NCBI GenBank assembly: GCA_947566645.1
Contig: CANOKL010000008.1
Coordinates: 1-64,000, forward strand
DNA: 64,000 nt
Direction of reading: 5' to 3'
DNA from: an uncultured Lachnospiraceae bacterium
GTDB lineage: Bacteria; Bacillota; Clostridia; Lachnospirales; Lachnospiraceae
The notes below the pieces were generated by a model. The model was given only the letters and a program-made list of their open reading frames with translations. It was not told the DNA's origin and did no database searches. The first letter of the stretch is position 1, and each line of letters begins with the position of its first letter. The translations under genes were made by a program, and so were the position numbers. Shown one piece after another: positions 60,564-64,000 of this stretch.

Positions 60564-61214
60564 TCATTCTCCTTTCAAATCTCTCTTTATATTCTCAATC
60601 ATCCTCTGATTACGTGAAACTCTTCTGTGCTCTCCCTGAATAATCCTGTGTACCTCTTCCACACACTCGTCAAGTCTGTCATTAATAATCAGATAATCAT
60701 AGCGTTCTATTCCCTGTGCCTCTTCCTTCGCACGGCCGAGCCGGTACTCAATCACATCCATGGTCTCCGTCCCCCTGCCGGCCAGACGTCTCTTAAGCTC
60801 TGCAGCAGTAGGCGGTGTTACAAACAAAAGCAGCGTATCCGGGAACTTCTCCTTCACCTTCAGCGCCCCCTGTATCTCAATCTCCAGGATCACGTCCTTT
60901 CCTGCCTTTAACTGCTCTTCCACATACATACGCGGCGTTCCGTAATAATTTTCCACATATCTAGCATACTCTATCAGCTCATCTTTCGCAATCATTTTTT
61001 CAAATTCTTCCTTTGATTTGAAGAAATATGCCTTTCCCTCTTCCTCGCCGGGCCTTGGCTTCCTTGTTGTTGCAGAGACTGACAATGCATAATTATCATA
61101 TTTTTCAAGAAGCTCCTTCATGATGGTGCCCTTACCTGCACCTGAAAAGCCAGATACTACAATAAGAATCCCTTCCTTATCTATCTTTTCTCTATCCATC
61201 TTTTCTCTATCCAT
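60564..61214 (-). CDS. gmk: Guanylate kinase
   Basis: 216 residues as the longest frame. P-loop VVSGFSGAGKGTIMKELL (about 19-36), TTRKPRPGEEEGKAYFF, YGTPRMYVEEQLKAGKDVILEIEIQGA (about 90-116). Phosphorylates GMP. The N-terminus carries a tandem 15-bp repeat (MDREK twice, then IDKE); starts at Met1 or Met6 are both possible. Next to yicC and rpoZ, the usual order; remA is absent here. Confidence 0.94.
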   Translation of the reverse strand: MDREKMDREKIDKEGILIVVSGFSGAGKGTIMKELLEKYDNYALSVSATTRKPRPGEEEGKAYFFKSKEEFEKMIAKDELIEYARYVENYYGTPRMYVEEQLKAGKDVILEIEIQGALKVKEKFPDTLLLFVTPPTAAELKRRLAGRGTETMDVIEYRLGRAKEEAQGIERYDYLIINDRLDECVEEVHRIIQGEHRRVSRNQRMIENIKRDLKGE

Positions 61215-61225
61215 CTCTTCTACCC

Positions 61226-62107
61226 CTATTCGATATTCTGAATCTGTTCTCTTACCTTCTCGATCTCTGTCTTAAGATCAATTCCCACATTCGATATATC
61301 AAGATCATTGGCCTTCGAGAGGATCGTATTCGCCTCCCGGTTCATCTCCTGGGCAATAAAGTCAAGCTTCCGTCCAATTCCTGCATCACCGGTCCCAAGA
61401 GTCTCCCTCATATGTACAATATGGCTCTTCAGACGGACAACCTCCTCGTCTGTACAGATCTTGTCCGCAAACAGTACGACCTCCGCCGCGATGCGGCTGT
61501 CCTCAATCTGTGTATCTGCCAGAAGCTCCCGCACCTTATGTTCCAGCTTCTCCCTGTACCCTGCAATAATCTGCGGAGTACGCTCCTCAATATAAGAAAC
61601 AAGCTCCAGCATCCTGTCAAGCTTCTGAAGAATATCTGACTTCAGGGCTTCTCCTTCTGTAGTCCTCGCCTTCACAAACTTCTCCACAGCACCTTCAAGT
61701 GCCTGCCTGAGGCCGTTCCACAGCTCTTCTTCATCAAGTGGCTGCTCTTCCATCGTAAGAACCTCCGGATAACGGGATAAGGTAGATGCCCTGATGTCAT
61801 CCTCCAGTGAAAATCTTTCCACCATCCTCTTAAGAGCTGTCAGATATTCCTCTGCCAGCGCCTCATTATAACGCAGTGTCATCTGGCTCTCCGATGAGTC
61901 TTCATACAGAATAAACAGATCCACCTTTCCTCTTAAAATACTTTTCTTCACTAGTCCCCGTATTGCCGTCTCAAAGCAGTTTAATTTTTTCGGCATACGG
62001 ATATTCACATCCAGATAGCGATGGTTGACTCCCTTCATCTCTACCGTAAATCTCCGCTCTCCGTCCGAGATCTCGCATCTCCCAAAACCTGTCATACTCT
62101 TTATCAT
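61226..62107 (-). CDS. yicC: YicC family protein
   Basis: 293 residues, full-length YicC. N-terminal KSMTGFGRCEI (about 3-13) and the C-terminal DUF1732 part RKLDFIAQEMNREANTILSKAND (about 250-272). In E. coli, YicC is an RNase-linked protein affecting small-RNA stability. First gene of yicC-gmk-rpoZ-rimO-pgsA-cinA; its promoter overlaps that of rqcH. Confidence 0.92.
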   Translation of the reverse strand: MIKSMTGFGRCEISDGERRFTVEMKGVNHRYLDVNIRMPKKLNCFETAIRGLVKKSILRGKVDLFILYEDSSESQMTLRYNEALAEEYLTALKRMVERFSLEDDIRASTLSRYPEVLTMEEQPLDEEELWNGLRQALEGAVEKFVKARTTEGEALKSDILQKLDRMLELVSYIEERTPQIIAGYREKLEHKVRELLADTQIEDSRIAAEVVLFADKICTDEEVVRLKSHIVHMRETLGTGDAGIGRKLDFIAQEMNREANTILSKANDLDISNVGIDLKTEIEKVREQIQNIE

Positions 62108-62145
62108 GATTGAAACCTCATCATATTTTTTTAATTTCCGAATTT

Positions 62146-62174
62146 ATTATAAGACATTTGCAAATTTACGTCAA
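62146..62174 (-). promoter_or_regulatory. Sigma-A promoter of the yicC operon
   Basis: TTGACG (62174..62169), 17 bases, TATAAT (62151..62146). Confidence 0.8.
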
Positions 62175-62186
62175 CTATACTACAAT
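62158..62186 (+). promoter_or_regulatory. Sigma-A promoter of rqcH
   Basis: TTGCAA (62158-62163), 17 bases, TACAAT (62181-62186). It overlaps the yicC promoter by 17 bases, so polymerase can occupy only one at a time. Confidence 0.7.
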
Positions 62187-62219
62187 AAAAAGATACTAGG
62201 AAAGGATTAGTTATTTATT

Positions 62220-63959
62220 ATGGCATTTGACGGAATCACCGTATCATCAATTGTAAATGAACTGAATGAACATCTCACCGGGGGACGCATTGCGAAGATC
62301 GCCCAGCCAGAATCTGATGAACTCCTTCTCACGGTCAAGACGCCAGAGGGACAGAAGCGTCTTTATATCTCGGCAAGCGCCTCTCTTCCTCTGATTTATC
62401 TTACAGAGGGAAATAAGCCGGGTCCCATGACTGCGCCCAATTTCTGCATGCTTTTAAGGAAGCACATTGGCGGCGGGCGCATTGCCGGCATCACCCAGCC
62501 AGGGCTGGAACGTATTATATCCATTGACATTGAACATCTGGACGAACTTGGAGACCCCTGCCAGAAGAAGCTGATCGTAGAGATTATGGGAAAACACAGT
62601 AATATCATCTTCTGCGATAACCAGGACAGGATCATCGACAGCATCAAGCATGTTTCCGCGCAGATGAGCTCTGTCAGGGAGGTTCTGCCCGGCAGAGATT
62701 ATTTTATACCGGATACCATGTCCAAGCATGATCCTCTAAGCGTGGATGAAGCTGGTTTTGTACGCGTACTGAAAGAAAAACCAATGCCCGTTTCCAAGGC
62801 TCTGTATGCAGGCTTTACTGGCATCAGCCCTGTTGCTGCCGCGGACATCTGCCTTCGGGCAGGCATTGACCTGGAACCGGACGCAGGAGAACTGTCCGGG
62901 GATATTCTGATGCATCTGTTCCGGCAGTTTTCCTACTATATGGACGAAGTAAAATCGCATCATTTTCATCCGGTCATCTATTACCGGGGGGCAGAACCGG
63001 CAGAATTTGCGGCACTCCCTCTCCTCCAGTTCGAGCATATGGAAAAGAAGGAGTACACCTCTATTTCCGAGGTGCTTGCAGCCTACTATTCTACGAAAAA
63101 CACCCTGACCCGCATTCGGCAGAAAAGCGCTGATCTGCGCCATGTCGTACAGACGGCGCTGGAACGGAACCGGAAGAAATACGACCTGCAGGAACGTCAG
63201 CTTAAGGATACAGAAAAGCGGGAAAAATACAAGGTATACGGAGAACTGATCAACACCTACGGCTATAACCTGGACCCCGGCTCCAGAGAGCTTACCTGTC
63301 TGAACTATTATACCAATGAGGACATTACGATTCCCTTAGACCCGGTTAAGACTCCCCAGGAAAATTCGCAGAAATATTTTGCCAGATATAACAAGCAGAA
63401 GCGGACTTTCGAGGCACTCTCAGGGCTGATCAAAGAAACAGGCGATGACATCGCCTACCTGGAATCCATCAGCACAGCGCTGGACATTGCACGAAGTGAG
63501 GCTGACCTGGCGCAGATCAAGGAAGAACTGATTCAGAGCGGCTATATACGCCGGAAGTTTACGAAGAAAAAGGTAAAGCTTACAAACAAGCCCATGCACT
63601 ATCTCTCTGGCGACGGATATCATATGTATGTGGGAAAAAATAATTTTCAGAATGACGAGCTCACCTTCTCCTTCGCCAATGGAAATGACTGGTGGTTCCA
63701 TGCCAAGGGTGCTGCAGGCTCCCATGTCATTGTCCGGACAAATGGAGACGAACTGCCTGATTCCACATTCGAGGAAGCCGGACGTCTTGCCGCATATTAT
63801 TCAAAAAGCCGTGGGGCAGACAAGGTTGAAATTGATTATGTTGAGAAAAAGCACGTTAAGAAACCGAATGGCGCAAAACCAGGCTTCGTCGTATACTATA
63901 CAAACTATTCCCTGGTCATTGACTCTGATATCTCAAAGATAAAGGCTGTGCAGGATTGA
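62220..63959 (+). CDS. rqcH: Rqc2 homolog RqcH (NFACT protein)
   Basis: 579 residues, full-length. NFACT-N domain at the start (MAFDGITVSSIVNELNEHL, GGRIAKIAQPESDELLLTVK), helical/coiled-coil middle with a helix-hairpin-helix-like region (about 200-230), long coiled coil (about 290-440), and NFACT-R C-terminal domain with HYLSGDGYHMYVGKNNFQND (about 460-479) and FHAKGAAGSHVIVR (about 497-510). RqcH adds C-terminal alanine tails on stalled 50S subunits for quality control. Stops 41 bases before the end of the window. Confidence 0.95.
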   Translation: MAFDGITVSSIVNELNEHLTGGRIAKIAQPESDELLLTVKTPEGQKRLYISASASLPLIYLTEGNKPGPMTAPNFCMLLRKHIGGGRIAGITQPGLERIISIDIEHLDELGDPCQKKLIVEIMGKHSNIIFCDNQDRIIDSIKHVSAQMSSVREVLPGRDYFIPDTMSKHDPLSVDEAGFVRVLKEKPMPVSKALYAGFTGISPVAAADICLRAGIDLEPDAGELSGDILMHLFRQFSYYMDEVKSHHFHPVIYYRGAEPAEFAALPLLQFEHMEKKEYTSISEVLAAYYSTKNTLTRIRQKSADLRHVVQTALERNRKKYDLQERQLKDTEKREKYKVYGELINTYGYNLDPGSRELTCLNYYTNEDITIPLDPVKTPQENSQKYFARYNKQKRTFEALSGLIKETGDDIAYLESISTALDIARSEADLAQIKEELIQSGYIRRKFTKKKVKLTNKPMHYLSGDGYHMYVGKNNFQNDELTFSFANGNDWWFHAKGAAGSHVIVRTNGDELPDSTFEEAGRLAAYYSKSRGADKVEIDYVEKKHVKKPNGAKPGFVVYYTNYSLVIDSDISKIKAVQD

Positions 63960-64000
63960 TGCCATGAATTAAAGTAAAAGGTGTCTGAATTTTGTGTCAG

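Overview
The window looks like a chromosomal segment of a spore-forming Clostridia, most likely Lachnospiraceae. The reasons are a complete spoIIIA operon, spoIIP and gpr; the rimP-nusA-rnpM-ylxQ-infB cluster; GTG and TTG starts behind strong AGGAGG sites; the GGGtGRT / NifU-like pair; many secreted Ig-like (BIG2) proteins; and moderate GC with AT-richer accessory islands. I see no rRNA, tRNA, CRISPR array, integrase or transposase. The species cannot be named from the sequence alone.

Layout. (1) 1-3.1 kb is an AT-rich accessory edge: a decayed holin-like type I toxin, a Fic protein lacking the usual catalytic His, a small Smr protein, and a two-gene toxin-antitoxin module with a Panacea/SocA-type antitoxin and its own palindromic operator. 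(2) 3.1-9.5 kb holds a secreted BIG2 protein and the spoIIIAA-AH operon. (3) 9.5-18.6 kb holds malQ, an acetyltransferase, pnp, rpsO, a secreted NlpC/P60 protein and a Na/Pi cotransporter. (4) 18.6-27.6 kb is a translation operon, rimP-nusA-rnpM-ylxQ-infB-rbfA-nrnA-truB-ribF, read leftward from a clear promoter followed by a weak terminator-like hairpin. (5) 27.6-38.3 kb holds a secreted transglutaminase-like protein, an AAA/PD-(D/E)XK protein, a large BIG2 protein, and a LytTR/GHKL two-component system with a lipoprotein and a small membrane protein. (6) 38.3-41 kb is a patch of three mini-genes (one a truncated HIRAN gene), a YjbR-EVE fusion, a 99-residue unknown and a Uma2 nuclease. (7) 41-50 kb holds parE-parC, spoIIP, gpr, rpsT, ilvC and ilvN. 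(8) 50-55 kb holds a cation/proton antiporter, an SOS-type polY-yolD operon and a PBECR4-like nuclease gene preceded by a structured RNA. (9) 55-64 kb holds the GGGtGRT/NifU-like pair, then yicC-gmk-rpoZ-rimO-pgsA-cinA, divergent from rqcH.

What stands out. The best candidate for an undescribed system is at 53.7-55.0 kb: a strong promoter, a roughly 175-nt RNA with two imperfect repeats about 35 nt apart, an intrinsic terminator, then a gene for a predicted BECR-fold (RelE/barnase-like) nuclease with a weak ribosome site. This is the architecture of type III (RNA-antitoxin) modules, with a nuclease family I do not know to be used that way. A second theme is repeat-driven remodelling of gene ends. 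Two palindromic repeat families (one with core TAATTAACRGTGAATT, one built on GGGACGGGGCATTTTT and its mirror image) lie at or inside gene 3' ends. They supply the stop codons of gpr and yolD and sit at the break point of the HIRAN gene. Short tandem duplications at the infB/rbfA junction and at the 40248/39908 gene junction belong to the same picture.

Regulation readable in the sequence includes LexA-type boxes inside the promoter spacers of polY-yolD (good) and parE-parC (weaker), possible sigma-E promoters before spoIIIAA and spoIIP, and two overlapping face-to-face promoters between yicC and rqcH.
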